DNA of 64,000 nt from an uncultured Alphaproteobacteria bacterium (GTDB lineage: Bacteria; Pseudomonadota; Alphaproteobacteria; HIMB59; GCA-002718135): the NCBI GenBank assembly GCA_902602515.1, contig CACKRG010000001.1:186001-250000 (forward strand), written 5' to 3'. This document shows, in pieces, positions 56,305 to 64,000 of the stretch (position 1 is the first letter of the stretch; the number at the start of each line of letters is the position of its first letter). The position numbers and the translations under genes were made by a program. The notes beneath the pieces were generated by a model that was given only the letters and a program-made list of their open reading frames with translations, did not search any database and had not been told where the DNA came from.

Positions 56305-57039
56305 ATGGCTGCAAAAGATAGTCCCTTAAAACAATTTGAAATAAACACTATATCTAATATTGAAATAGGAAGTTATAACATTTCCTTCACAAATTCATCT
56401 TTTGCAATGTTAATTACAGTTCTGGTAATAACATTATTTTTAACATTGACTGTTAATACTCGTTCAATAATTCCATCTCGAATGCAGTTAATCTCTGAAC
56501 TAATGTATAATTTTATTGCTCAATTATTATCTGACACTGTTGGTGATAATGGTAAAAAATATTTCCCTTTTGTTTTTACCCTATTTATGTTTGTTTTAAT
56601 TGGAAATATGGTTGGTATGATTCCATATCAGTTTACTTTTACAAGTCATATAATAGTTACATTTGCATTAGCGGCAGTTGTATTTATTGGTGTCACTATT
56701 CTTGGATTTGTTAATCATGGATTTAAATTCTTCTCTTTTTTTATAATTCCTGGAGTGCCATTTTATATGCACCCACTTTTAATTCCTATTGAAGTAATTT
56801 CGTATTTATCAAGACCAATTAGCTTATCAGTTAGACTATTTGCAAATATGCTTGCAGGTCATACACTATTAAAAGTATTCGCTGGCTTTGTGGTTACTAT
56901 GCCTTTTTTTACGGGTGCATTTCCGTTGGCGTTTATAGTAGCTTTAACAGGATTAGAGATTTTAATTGCATTTTTGCAAGCATATGTGTTTGCAATACTT
57001 ACTTGTTTATATATTAACGATGCTTATCATTTACATTAA
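56305..57039 (+). CDS. atpB: F0F1 ATP synthase subunit a
   Basis: This 244-residue membrane protein forms the proton half-channels. The essential Arg is in ISLSVRLFANMLAGH near residue 180. The last helices carry FLQAYVFAILTCLYINDA. About six membrane segments and normal length. It is second in the F0 operon. Confidence 0.96.
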   Translation: MAAKDSPLKQFEINTISNIEIGSYNISFTNSSFAMLITVLVITLFLTLTVNTRSIIPSRMQLISELMYNFIAQLLSDTVGDNGKKYFPFVFTLFMFVLIGNMVGMIPYQFTFTSHIIVTFALAAVVFIGVTILGFVNHGFKFFSFFIIPGVPFYMHPLLIPIEVISYLSRPISLSVRLFANMLAGHTLLKVFAGFVVTMPFFTGAFPLAFIVALTGLEILIAFLQAYVFAILTCLYINDAYHLH

Positions 57040-57056
57040 CGAAAATAGGAGGAAAT

Positions 57057-57281
57057 ATGGAAATTGAAGCAGCAAAAGTTATCGGAGCGGGTTTAGCCGT
57101 AATCGGTGTAATTGGATCAGGTATTGGAATTGGCAATATCTTCTCTTCATTTATTCAAGCAGTTGGAAGAAATCCAGCAGCAAGAGGAGAAGTTTTTACA
57201 ATGACAATGTTGGGCTTCGCTCTTGTTGAAGCGATAGCGCTATTTGCATTAGTTATAGCCTTAGTTATTTTATTTGGTTAA
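57057..57281 (+). CDS. atpE: F0F1 ATP synthase subunit c
   Basis: This 74-residue hairpin of two membrane helices has a glycine-rich first helix (GSGIGIGNIFSSF), the polar loop RNPAARGE and the proton-binding Glu in FALVEAIALFALV. No Na+-type extra Gln/Glu ligand is evident, so the ring is probably proton-driven. A strong AGGAGG seven bases before the ATG fits the need for many copies per complex. Confidence 0.96.
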   Translation: MEIEAAKVIGAGLAVIGVIGSGIGIGNIFSSFIQAVGRNPAARGEVFTMTMLGFALVEAIALFALVIALVILFG

Positions 57282-57293
57282 TAAAAATTACAA

Positions 57294-57785
57294 ATGCCTC
57301 AATTAGATCCTGAGTTCTTCATATCACAGCTCTTTTGGTTAGTTGTCTTTTTCTCATTTCTTTTATTTTTTTTGTGGAAAGTTTCTCTACCAAGAATTGC
57401 AAAAGTTATAGAAAAAAGACAAAATACTATTGATGAAAATTTGTCATATGCAAAAGAGCTTCAAGAGCAGGCTCAAAAAATTGAGAATAAAATTAATAAT
57501 CAAATCAACCAAGCCAAACAAGATACTGATGATCAGATAAAAAAAACAATTTCTTCTTTACAAGATGATGTTGCCTCTAAATTAACAGTACTTGATAAAG
57601 ATTTAGAAGATAAAATATCAAAATCTGAAAAAGAAATTATGAAAAATCGTGATAATGAAATTAAAAATATTGATAAAGAAATTTTAAATATTACAAAAAT
57701 AACCCTGTCCAAATTAACAAATATTGATCTTTCAGATAACGAAATCAATTCAATAATAAAATCAAAAAAGGAAGCTATAAACTAA
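57294..57785 (+). CDS. atpF': F0F1 ATP synthase subunit b'
   Basis: This 163-residue protein has one membrane segment (LFWLVVFFSFLLFFLWKVSLP) followed by a long charged coiled coil. It is the first of two b-type genes, the arrangement of alphaproteobacteria and cyanobacteria. Its partner is the b subunit, whose ATG overlaps its stop by one base. It is a peripheral stalk linking F0 to F1. Confidence 0.9.
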   Translation: MPQLDPEFFISQLFWLVVFFSFLLFFLWKVSLPRIAKVIEKRQNTIDENLSYAKELQEQAQKIENKINNQINQAKQDTDDQIKKTISSLQDDVASKLTVLDKDLEDKISKSEKEIMKNRDNEIKNIDKEILNITKITLSKLTNIDLSDNEINSIIKSKKEAIN

Positions 57786-58270
57786 TGTTTTCAGATCCAC
57801 AATTTTGGGTAGCAGTTTCCTTTCTTATATTTATTGCAGCAATATTCAATCCAGTTAGGAAGATTCTTAAATCAAGTTTGGATTTGCAAATAAACGATAT
57901 TAAAAATAAATTAAGTGAAGCTGAAAACCTAAAACTAGAAGCGCAAAATACTTTAAGTGAATTACAAAATAGAGAAGCCGAAGTTGAAAAAGAAATACAA
58001 AAACTAAAATCAGAAGCTGAAATTAAAATTAGACAATTAGAAGAACTCTCATCAAAAAAATTAACTGATCAAATACAAAAAAGAGAGATACTTGCAGAGA
58101 ATAAAATAGAGCAACTAATAAGAGATGCTAATCTAAATATCAAAAATTATATATCTAGTATTGCTATTGAAACAACTATTAATATTTTAAAAAATAATCT
58201 AACGATTGATAAAAAAACTGATTTAATTAATGAATCTATAAAAGAGTTAAACACTACTTTAAAGGTATAA
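57785..58270 (+). CDS. atpF: F0F1 ATP synthase subunit b
   Basis: This 161-residue protein has an N-terminal membrane segment (PQFWVAVSFLIFIAAIF), the conserved NPVRKIL turn and a coiled coil to the C-terminus. It pairs with b' as the peripheral stalk. It ends the F0 operon; the F1 genes are not in this window, as is usual for alphaproteobacteria. Confidence 0.92.
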   Translation: MFSDPQFWVAVSFLIFIAAIFNPVRKILKSSLDLQINDIKNKLSEAENLKLEAQNTLSELQNREAEVEKEIQKLKSEAEIKIRQLEELSSKKLTDQIQKREILAENKIEQLIRDANLNIKNYISSIAIETTINILKNNLTIDKKTDLINESIKELNTTLKV

Positions 58271-58274
58271 AAAT

Positions 58275-58772
58275 CTATTTAATATTTATAAAACCAATCG
58301 TAATTGAGTTTAGATCGACATCTTTCTCTAATAAAATTGTTAATTTACCATTTACATCAGTTATCTCATAGTCTGATAATACTTCTGAGTATTTTAAATT
58401 ATCCTGAATTCTAAAATATTGTTTATCAATAATTTTATCTTGTTTATCATACATTATTACAAATATTGGTAGATTAATATTTGAATCTTTCGGATTAATT
58501 GGCTCAACAACAATTAATAATTCTAATAAATAATTATTCTTATCAGCATCTTTATAACAATTATTAACGAATCCATAATTATTCAGAGTCGATTTAAAAT
58601 CAATTTCTTTCAGATTTAGAGATTCATTTTTGCCCTTAATATAAACTTTATTTTCAGCAGAAAAGAATACTTTTGGACAATCAATAATTGAAATTTTACT
58701 ACTATTTTTTTCTCTAATGCTGGAACAGCCAATTAAAATAAGAAATATAAAAAATATCAAGATTTTTTTCAC
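58275..58772 (-). CDS. Small lipoprotein, function unknown
   Basis: This 165-residue protein has a lipobox (FLILIGC-SS) giving an acylated Cys near residue 16. The mature part is mainly beta (VYIKGKNESLNL, YLLELLIVVEPIN, GKLTILLEKDVDLNSITIGFINI) with a Cys pair DCPK/NNCY. It reads like an envelope beta-sandwich. I do not recognise a family. It converges with atpF (4-bp gap) and is divergent from ispH. Confidence 0.65.
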   Translation of the reverse strand: MKKILIFFIFLILIGCSSIREKNSSKISIIDCPKVFFSAENKVYIKGKNESLNLKEIDFKSTLNNYGFVNNCYKDADKNNYLLELLIVVEPINPKDSNINLPIFVIMYDKQDKIIDKQYFRIQDNLKYSEVLSDYEITDVNGKLTILLEKDVDLNSITIGFINIK

Positions 58773-58823
58773 AATTATTGTATTACTATAAAAATATCTA
58801 TTATTACAATATTGAAAGAAAAA

Positions 58824-59765
58824 ATGAGTAAAAAACTTAATATTTATCTAGCTGGACCAAGAGGATTTTGTGCAGGAGTTGATAGAGCTATTGAAATGGT
58901 TAAAGGGGCTTTAAAAAAATATGGTGAGCCTGTTTATGTCAGACATGAAATTGTTCATAATAAATTTGTAGTTGAAAATCTTAAATCTGAAGGTGCAATA
59001 TTTATTGAAGAACTTGATGAAATTAAAGATAAAAGTAGACCAGTAATTTTTTCAGCTCATGGAGTTCCAAAATCAGTTCCTGAAACTGCATTGGCTCTCA
59101 ATCTGATTTATTTTGATGCAACATGTCCACTAGTAAGTAAGATTCATAAAGAGGTTGAGCATTTTGATAAAAAAAATTTACCAGTCATTTTGATTGGCCA
59201 TCGAAATCATCCAGAAGTAATAGGAACGATGGGGCAAACCAAAAATCCAATATACCTTGTAGAGAAAGTAGAGGATGTAAAAAAACTTCACTTAAATATC
59301 AATGAAGAAATTGCATATGTTACTCAGACAACATTGTCTGTTGATGATACTAAAGATATTATTCAAGAGATTAAAAACCATTTTAAAAATGTGATCGAGC
59401 CAAAAAAAAATGATATTTGTTATGCAACAACAAATAGACAAGAGGCAGTTAAAAAAATAGCATCAAATTGTGATTATTTTTTAGTAATTGGGGCAAGTAA
59501 TTCATCTAATTCATTAAGATTAGTTGAAGTTGCTAAAAATTATGGTTCAAAAAAAGCAATATTAGTTGAAGATGTAAGTTCTCTAAATTTAAATATTTTT
59601 GAAAACAGTCAGAATATTGGCATCACAGCAAGTGCCTCTTCTCCTGAAGTGTTAGTAGAAGAATTAATCAATAAGTTAAAAAATAATTTTGAATTAAAAA
59701 TTAATGAAGCACATTACCAAAAGGAAGATGTATATTTTAAAATTCCACAAAAACTCAAAAATTAA
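58824..59765 (+). CDS. ispH: 4-hydroxy-3-methylbut-2-enyl diphosphate reductase
   Basis: This is the last step of the MEP isoprenoid pathway (HMBPP to IPP/DMAPP). I prefer ATG 58824 (MSKKLNIYLAGPRGFCAG) to the track's TTG 58812. The three Fe-S cysteines are in RGFCAGVDRAI, FDATCPLVSKIH and NDICYATTNRQEA. SHVxxHxxxGxx-type histidines appear as ARGVPK/AHGVP and GHRNHPE. About 313 residues is the usual length. It leads a plus-strand run through thrB, rnhA and the YceI-like gene. Confidence 0.95.
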   Translation: MSKKLNIYLAGPRGFCAGVDRAIEMVKGALKKYGEPVYVRHEIVHNKFVVENLKSEGAIFIEELDEIKDKSRPVIFSAHGVPKSVPETALALNLIYFDATCPLVSKIHKEVEHFDKKNLPVILIGHRNHPEVIGTMGQTKNPIYLVEKVEDVKKLHLNINEEIAYVTQTTLSVDDTKDIIQEIKNHFKNVIEPKKNDICYATTNRQEAVKKIASNCDYFLVIGASNSSNSLRLVEVAKNYGSKKAILVEDVSSLNLNIFENSQNIGITASASSPEVLVEELINKLKNNFELKINEAHYQKEDVYFKIPQKLKN

Positions 59766-59768
59766 ATA

Positions 59769-60716
59769 ATGGCAGTTTTTACTAAATTAAATAAAAATGA
59801 AATTGAAGAATTTATTAATCAATATGAAATTGGTAAATTAGACGATTATAATGAAATTATAGAAGGTATTGAAAATACAAATTATAAAATAATTTGTGAT
59901 GGAGTACCTTACATACTTACTATTTTTGAAAAGAGAGTGAATGAAAAAGAATTACCCTTCTTTATTGATTTAAAACTTTTTCTGAGTAGAAAAAACTTCA
60001 AATGCCCCAAACCTATTGAAAACAAAAATAATGAAATTATTAATTCTATAAAAAATAAAAAAGCAGTAATTATTTCATATATCAAAGGTTACAAAGTTGA
60101 ATTACCAAATATGAAAGAATGTTTTGAAGTTGGTAAAATGATTGGTGAATTACATAATTTATCTCAAGATTTTGAAAAGAAAAGAATTAATAGTCTTGAA
60201 ATTAATGAATTAAAAAAAATTTTTAATAAATGCTTAGATTCACAAAAAGAAGAATTAAAAGAGATAATTAATGAATTAACAAATGAATTAAAATTTTTAG
60301 AAACTTCCATGCCTAAGAATATTCCATCTGGAATAATTCATGCAGATTTATTTAAAGATAATATTTTTTTTAGTAAGGAAAAGATTGCTGGGGTGATAGA
60401 TTTTTATTTTTCTTGTTTTTATTTTTATATTTATGATATTTCCATAGTAATAAATGATTGGTGTTTTGATAATCAAGGTTTAAATTTTAATAAAGATTTT
60501 TTTTACTCAATTATTGAAGGTTATAAATTGTCTAGAAATTTAGAGAATGCTGAAATTGAGGCTTTTAATGTAATTTTGAGAATGGCTTCAGTTAGAATTT
60601 TAGTTACAAGATTGCATGACTATACATTTCATCCAAACGATGCAATTGTTATTAAAAAAGATCCATTTCAATATTTTAATATATTAAAATGGCATCAAAA
60701 TAATAAAGTTATTTAA
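59769..60716 (+). CDS. thrB: Homoserine kinase, ThrB APH-fold type
   Basis: This 315-residue kinase has the aminoglycoside-phosphotransferase fold. It has EGIENTNYKIICDG, an ATP-side YILTIFEKRV, the catalytic HADLFKDNIFF near residue 197 and the metal Asp in GVIDFYFSCF. This is the alphaproteobacterial homoserine kinase, not the GHMP form of E. coli. It phosphorylates homoserine for threonine synthesis. It starts 3 bp after ispH and ends 3 bp before rnhA, as often seen in the class. Confidence 0.9.
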   Translation: MAVFTKLNKNEIEEFINQYEIGKLDDYNEIIEGIENTNYKIICDGVPYILTIFEKRVNEKELPFFIDLKLFLSRKNFKCPKPIENKNNEIINSIKNKKAVIISYIKGYKVELPNMKECFEVGKMIGELHNLSQDFEKKRINSLEINELKKIFNKCLDSQKEELKEIINELTNELKFLETSMPKNIPSGIIHADLFKDNIFFSKEKIAGVIDFYFSCFYFYIYDISIVINDWCFDNQGLNFNKDFFYSIIEGYKLSRNLENAEIEAFNVILRMASVRILVTRLHDYTFHPNDAIVIKKDPFQYFNILKWHQNNKVI

Positions 60717-60719
60717 ATT

Positions 60720-61151
60720 ATGATAACAATTTATACTGATGGTGCATGTTCTGGAAATCCTGGATTTGGTGGATGGGGAGTTGTTATTATAAAACCTGAT
60801 AGTAAAATGATCTGCCTCAATGGAGGCGAAGAAAATACGACTAATAATAGAATGGAATTAACAGCTGCTATTCAATCAATTATTTATTTTAAAGAAAAAA
60901 CAAATTTAGAAATATTTACAGATAGTAAATATTTAAAAGATGGTATCGAAAGTTGGATTTATAAATGGAAATCAAATGGATGGAAAACTGCTAATAAAAA
61001 ATCTGTAAAAAATAAAGATTTATGGATAATTTTAGACAGAGAAATAGCAAAACATGAAATTAAATGGAAATGGGTTAAAGGTCATGCAAATAATACATTC
61101 AATGAAAAAGCAGACTCTCTTGCAAGAAAATTTATTGAAGATAACGCTTAA
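60720..61151 (+). CDS. rnhA: Ribonuclease HI
   Basis: This 143-residue enzyme cleaves RNA in RNA-DNA hybrids. Catalytic residues are in IYTDGACSGNPGFGGWG (Asp), NRMELTAAI (Glu), IFTDSKYL (Asp) and VKGHANNTFNEKADSLA (His, Asp). Length is normal. Its last 17 bases overlap the YceI-like gene. Confidence 0.96.
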   Translation: MITIYTDGACSGNPGFGGWGVVIIKPDSKMICLNGGEENTTNNRMELTAAIQSIIYFKEKTNLEIFTDSKYLKDGIESWIYKWKSNGWKTANKKSVKNKDLWIILDREIAKHEIKWKWVKGHANNTFNEKADSLARKFIEDNA

Positions 61152-61710
61152 AAATTTTTATATATTAGGAATAATTTCTATTTTTTTTTGCACTAATGCT
61201 ACGAGCAAAGAAAGTTGGATAATCGACAAAAGTATATCTTCAATTACATTTGAAGTTCCAGTATTATTAGCAACAAATGTTCTTGGTGAATTTGAAGATT
61301 TTGATGGTTTAGTAGAAATTGATATAGAAAACAATAGAAACAATAAAGCAATATTATCAGTAGAAATAGACAGTATTCAAATAAATTATAATAAATATAG
61401 AGATTTAATACTAAGTCCTATATTTTTTGATTTAAAGAAATATCCATTATGTGTGATTGATACAAAAAAGTTTTCTTACGCTAATGAAAGTGAACTAGTT
61501 TTAGATATTGAGCTAAGTATAAAGGGTATTAGTAAGAAAGTTAAAACAGAATTAAAAGTAATCAAATTAACCAAAAATATGGTTCAAATATTAGGAGAGT
61601 TAGAATTCAATAGAAATGATTTTAATATTGGAACTGGTAATTGGAAAAATACATCAATATTGAAGAATCAAATTAAAATAAATGCTAATATTTTTTTGAT
61701 TAAAGAATAA
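61135..61710 (+). CDS. Exported YceI-like lipid-binding protein
   Basis: The track ORF runs back to 61054 inside rnhA, giving a poor N-terminus. A TTG at 61135 yields MKITLKNFYILGIISIFFCTNATS, a normal signal peptide, so I take it as the start. The mature beta-barrel reads WIIDKSISSITFEVPVLLATNVLGEFEDFDG and ends EFNRNDFNIGTGNWKN, as in YceI proteins that bind isoprenoid lipids in the periplasm. It abuts the GMC oxidoreductase stop with no gap. Confidence 0.78.
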   Translation: MKITLKNFYILGIISIFFCTNATSKESWIIDKSISSITFEVPVLLATNVLGEFEDFDGLVEIDIENNRNNKAILSVEIDSIQINYNKYRDLILSPIFFDLKKYPLCVIDTKKFSYANESELVLDIELSIKGISKKVKTELKVIKLTKNMVQILGELEFNRNDFNIGTGNWKNTSILKNQIKINANIFLIKE

Positions 61711-63327
61711 TTAATTAGCATTTAAAATGTCACCGCATCTTAAACCAAGCATCATTGCTGGGGCAGATGTATTACCTGAATTTATATTTGGCATAGCAGA
61801 AAGATCGCAGACACGAAGACTATCAATTCCTCTAACTCTTAATTTAGAGTCCAAAACAGACATCTTATCGGTATCTGCACCCATTTTTGCAGTACCAGAT
61901 GGATGATAATTAGTTCGTACAAATTTTAAACAGTGTTTTTTCAGATTTTCGTCTGTTAAATTTTCTGTATTAGGAATAATTATTTTTTCAACTTTTTTTG
62001 ACAAAGGCCCTTTTTGTAATGCCTGTAAAAAAAATCTTTGTCCTGCCATCATCATTTTAAGATCTTCCTCATTTTTGAGGAGATTTAGCTGAATTTCTGG
62101 AGGATCTTTAAAATTTGATGATTTAAGTTTAACGTAACCTCTTGATTTTGGTTTAGTCATAACTGTAGTTATTGACATTCCATAATTATCATCAATAACC
62201 CCAATTGTATCAGAATTCATATATATACTGGGAACAAAGAAAGCTTGTATATATGCTAAATCTTCTTTATCAATTGGATTAACGAAAGCTCCAGCCTCAA
62301 CACCAGTTGAGTTTACCCTTCCTGTCCCAAATAAAAGAAATTCTAAACCATTTTTAATCATTCTCCATCCTTCACCTTGCTTGTAATAACCAAATTTACC
62401 ATTAGCTTTAGCTATTAACGGACATTCTGGATGATCCATTAGATTTTTTCCTACACCTGGAAGATTACTTTTACATTTTATTGAAAAATTATCTAATTCT
62501 TCTTCATCACCAATACCTGATAACATCAAAATTTTTGGTGTTATGAATGAACCTGATGATAAAATTATTTCTTTATTTGCAAAAATTTTCTCTTCTTTTC
62601 CAAAAGAATTTTCAACAATTACACCAATAGCTTTATTATTTTCAATTATTATTTTTTTAACCTTAGTTTCCAACATTAGTTTTAATAAAGGGTTATTTTT
62701 TTGTGGCTCTACAAAAGCATAAGCAGCTGAAGATCTTTTTCCTTTTTGATTCATAAATTGGTAAAGACCAACACCTTTTTGATTTTCTCCATTAAAATCA
62801 TCAGTGATTTTTACACCAAGAGAAGCAACGGATTCTATAAAATCGTATGATAATTGATCAACGTATGGTGAGTCTGAGACATTTAAGTTTCCGTTTTTGC
62901 CATGATATTCATTTTCTAGTCGGGAATTATTTTCCATCTCTTTGAAATATGGAAGCAATGTATCCCAATCCCATTTTATACTATCATTATTTACTCTTAA
63001 AATATCATCCCATTCATTATAGTCTTCTGCCCTTCCTCTCATATAAACTTGAGCATTGATTGAGGTGCCACCTCCTAATACATTTCCTTGAGGAATTATA
63101 TTAATTCTCCCTTGTAAATGTTTTTGAGAATTAGTTTTATGATACGTTGCATATTTAGAATTATTTACTAATTTAAAAAAACCTGCAGGCACATCTAATA
63201 AAAAGTTATAATTTGAATATCCTGCTTCAATTAATGTAACTGATTTTTTGGATTTAAGAATTTTATGAGTTAATGCACATCCAGATGCTCCGCCACCTAC
63301 AACAATATAGTCAGAATATTTATCCAT
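61711..63327 (-). CDS. GMC-family FAD oxidoreductase (choline-dehydrogenase-like)
   Basis: This 538-residue flavoprotein has the FAD fold IVVGGGASGCALTHKIL, the GMC signatures VLGGGTSINAQVYMRG and LSSGSFITPKILMLSGIG, and the active-site His in TNYHPSGTAKMGAD. It oxidises an alcohol with FAD. BetA-like members act on choline; here the substrate is open. It follows the SDR gene by 3 bp, so the two oxidoreductases form one transcript and may act in sequence. Confidence 0.88.
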   Translation of the reverse strand: MDKYSDYIVVGGGASGCALTHKILKSKKSVTLIEAGYSNYNFLLDVPAGFFKLVNNSKYATYHKTNSQKHLQGRINIIPQGNVLGGGTSINAQVYMRGRAEDYNEWDDILRVNNDSIKWDWDTLLPYFKEMENNSRLENEYHGKNGNLNVSDSPYVDQLSYDFIESVASLGVKITDDFNGENQKGVGLYQFMNQKGKRSSAAYAFVEPQKNNPLLKLMLETKVKKIIIENNKAIGVIVENSFGKEEKIFANKEIILSSGSFITPKILMLSGIGDEEELDNFSIKCKSNLPGVGKNLMDHPECPLIAKANGKFGYYKQGEGWRMIKNGLEFLLFGTGRVNSTGVEAGAFVNPIDKEDLAYIQAFFVPSIYMNSDTIGVIDDNYGMSITTVMTKPKSRGYVKLKSSNFKDPPEIQLNLLKNEEDLKMMMAGQRFFLQALQKGPLSKKVEKIIIPNTENLTDENLKKHCLKFVRTNYHPSGTAKMGADTDKMSVLDSKLRVRGIDSLRVCDLSAMPNINSGNTSAPAMMLGLRCGDILNAN

Positions 63328-63330
63328 TAG

Positions 63331-64000
63331 TTATCTTGTTGTGTAACCTCCATCAACGACTAGAACTGCACCTGTAATATAACTTGAAGCTGGGCTACAT
63401 AAAAATAATGCAGCTGCTCCTATTTCGTCTGTTTCAGCCATTCGATTAAGAGGTGTCATACTATTCCAAGTTGGATACCAATGCTCATGTTCTTTAGGTA
63501 GACTTGTCATCTCAGTTCTAAAGTAACCAGGAGCTATAGCATTTACTCTAATATTTTTATCAGCAAAATCACTTGCCAAACTTTTTGTTATCATATGTAC
63601 TGCAGCTTTAGATGCGTTGTAAGCAACCTGAGGCTGAGGAATATTAGAAATTATTCCCGATACAGATCCAATATTTAATATAACACCACTACCCTGCTTT
63701 TTCATTGGTGTTATTGCAGATCTACACATCCTAAATACCGCATCTACATTTATATTCATTATTTTATCAAGTAAGTCATCATTAAATTCTTCCATTTCTC
63801 CGTGTTGTGCAACACCAGCATTGTTAACGAGAATATCAATTGATCCATATTTATTAAGAGTAAAATCAATTATTTTTTGAGGAATAGATTTATCAGTCAT
63901 ATCACATTCGTAAAATTCAACTTCATAACCAGCTTTTTTTAAACTTTCAAAACCACCAAATTTATCTGTTCTACTAGTTACAACTAATTTTGCACCCGCT
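63331..64000 (-). CDS. Short-chain dehydrogenase/reductase, partial (runs off the window)
   Basis: The frame stays open upstream of the track's start at 63900: AGAKLVVTSRTDKFGGFESL ... EFYECDM precedes it, so the true start lies beyond base 64000. Visible blocks are ILVNNAGVAQHGEM, NIGSVSGIISN, the catalytic YNASKAAVHM, RVNAIAPGYFRTEMT and ITGAVLVVDGGYTTR. It is a classical NAD(P)-dependent SDR. The substrate is unknown. It is upstream of and co-transcribed with the GMC oxidoreductase. Confidence 0.88.
   Translation of the reverse strand, partial: AGAKLVVTSRTDKFGGFESLKKAGYEVEFYECDMTDKSIPQKIIDFTLNKYGSIDILVNNAGVAQHGEMEEFNDDLLDKIMNINVDAVFRMCRSAITPMKKQGSGVILNIGSVSGIISNIPQPQVAYNASKAAVHMITKSLASDFADKNIRVNAIAPGYFRTEMTSLPKEHEHWYPTWNSMTPLNRMAETDEIGAAALFLCSPASSYITGAVLVVDGGYTTR

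Overview
The window reads as a stretch of chromosome from a streamlined, very AT-rich alphaproteobacterium, probably a marine, SAR11-like lineage. This placement is an inference from four things: gene order typical of the class (mutY - dciA/DUF721 - dsbA-like - smc, and an F0 operon atpI-atpB-atpE-atpF'-atpF with the duplicated b' subunit); a CcrM-type GANTC methyltransferase; the ligase-associated DNA repair cluster; and intergenic gaps that are usually tens of bases or overlaps. There are no rRNA genes, CRISPR arrays or recognisable insertion sequences.

Layout. 1-1.5 kb: groES-groEL on the minus strand behind a perfect CIRCE operator. 1.6-3.6 kb: an S49 membrane peptidase and a GT61-type glycosyltransferase. 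3.8-9.1 kb: an accessory stretch beside a tRNA-Arg gene. It carries an alginate-lyase-like secreted protein between two 81-bp direct repeats, an ArsR/permease pair, a DEDDh exonuclease and an NTF2-like protein. A short motif recurs at each boundary between these modules. 9.1-17.4 kb: an extremely AT-rich surface-glycan cluster (nucleotide-sugar dehydrogenase, epimerases, C-methyltransferase, cupin, GT2 and membrane glycosyltransferases, carbamoyltransferase). 17.5-21.9 kb: an SH3-domain protein, a tRNA-Gln, a run of exported or membrane proteins (Cys-rich, FG-GAP/UnbV, DUF4396, TPR) and DUF4149.

21.9-27.5 kb: the four-gene 'ligase-associated' DNA repair cluster (pdeM, Lhr-like helicase, MBL exonuclease, ATP-dependent ligase). 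27.5-33.3 kb: ispE, a TPR protein, a uracil-DNA glycosylase, a lytic transglycosylase, moaB and rnhB. 33.3-34.6 kb: a candidate small RNA with a CCUCCC loop, then ccrM preceded by three GATTC sites. 34.6-38.8 kb: an autotransporter-like protein and a MATE transporter. The MATE gene is preceded by a short transcription unit with its own promoter, a six-residue ORF and a terminator.

39.4-51.1 kb: IMP dehydrogenase without CBS domains and most of de novo purine synthesis (purE, purK, purC, purD, purF, purN, purM, a PurS-PurL-like fusion, purQ). 51.1-58.3 kb: mutY, dciA, a dsbA-like gene, an unusually short smc and the F0 ATP synthase genes. 58.3-64 kb: a lipoprotein, ispH, thrB, rnhA, a YceI-like protein, a GMC oxidoreductase and a partial SDR.

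Most of the window is ordinary core metabolism. The items most worth a second look are the sRNA at 33.37 kb, the leader/attenuator upstream of the MATE gene, the repeat-bounded modules at 3.9-8.3 kb, the short-armed SMC, the cysteine-free uracil glycosylase and the KCCWPC/UnbV/DUF4396 gene run. No database search or fold prediction could be run, so all family names rest on motif recognition by eye.
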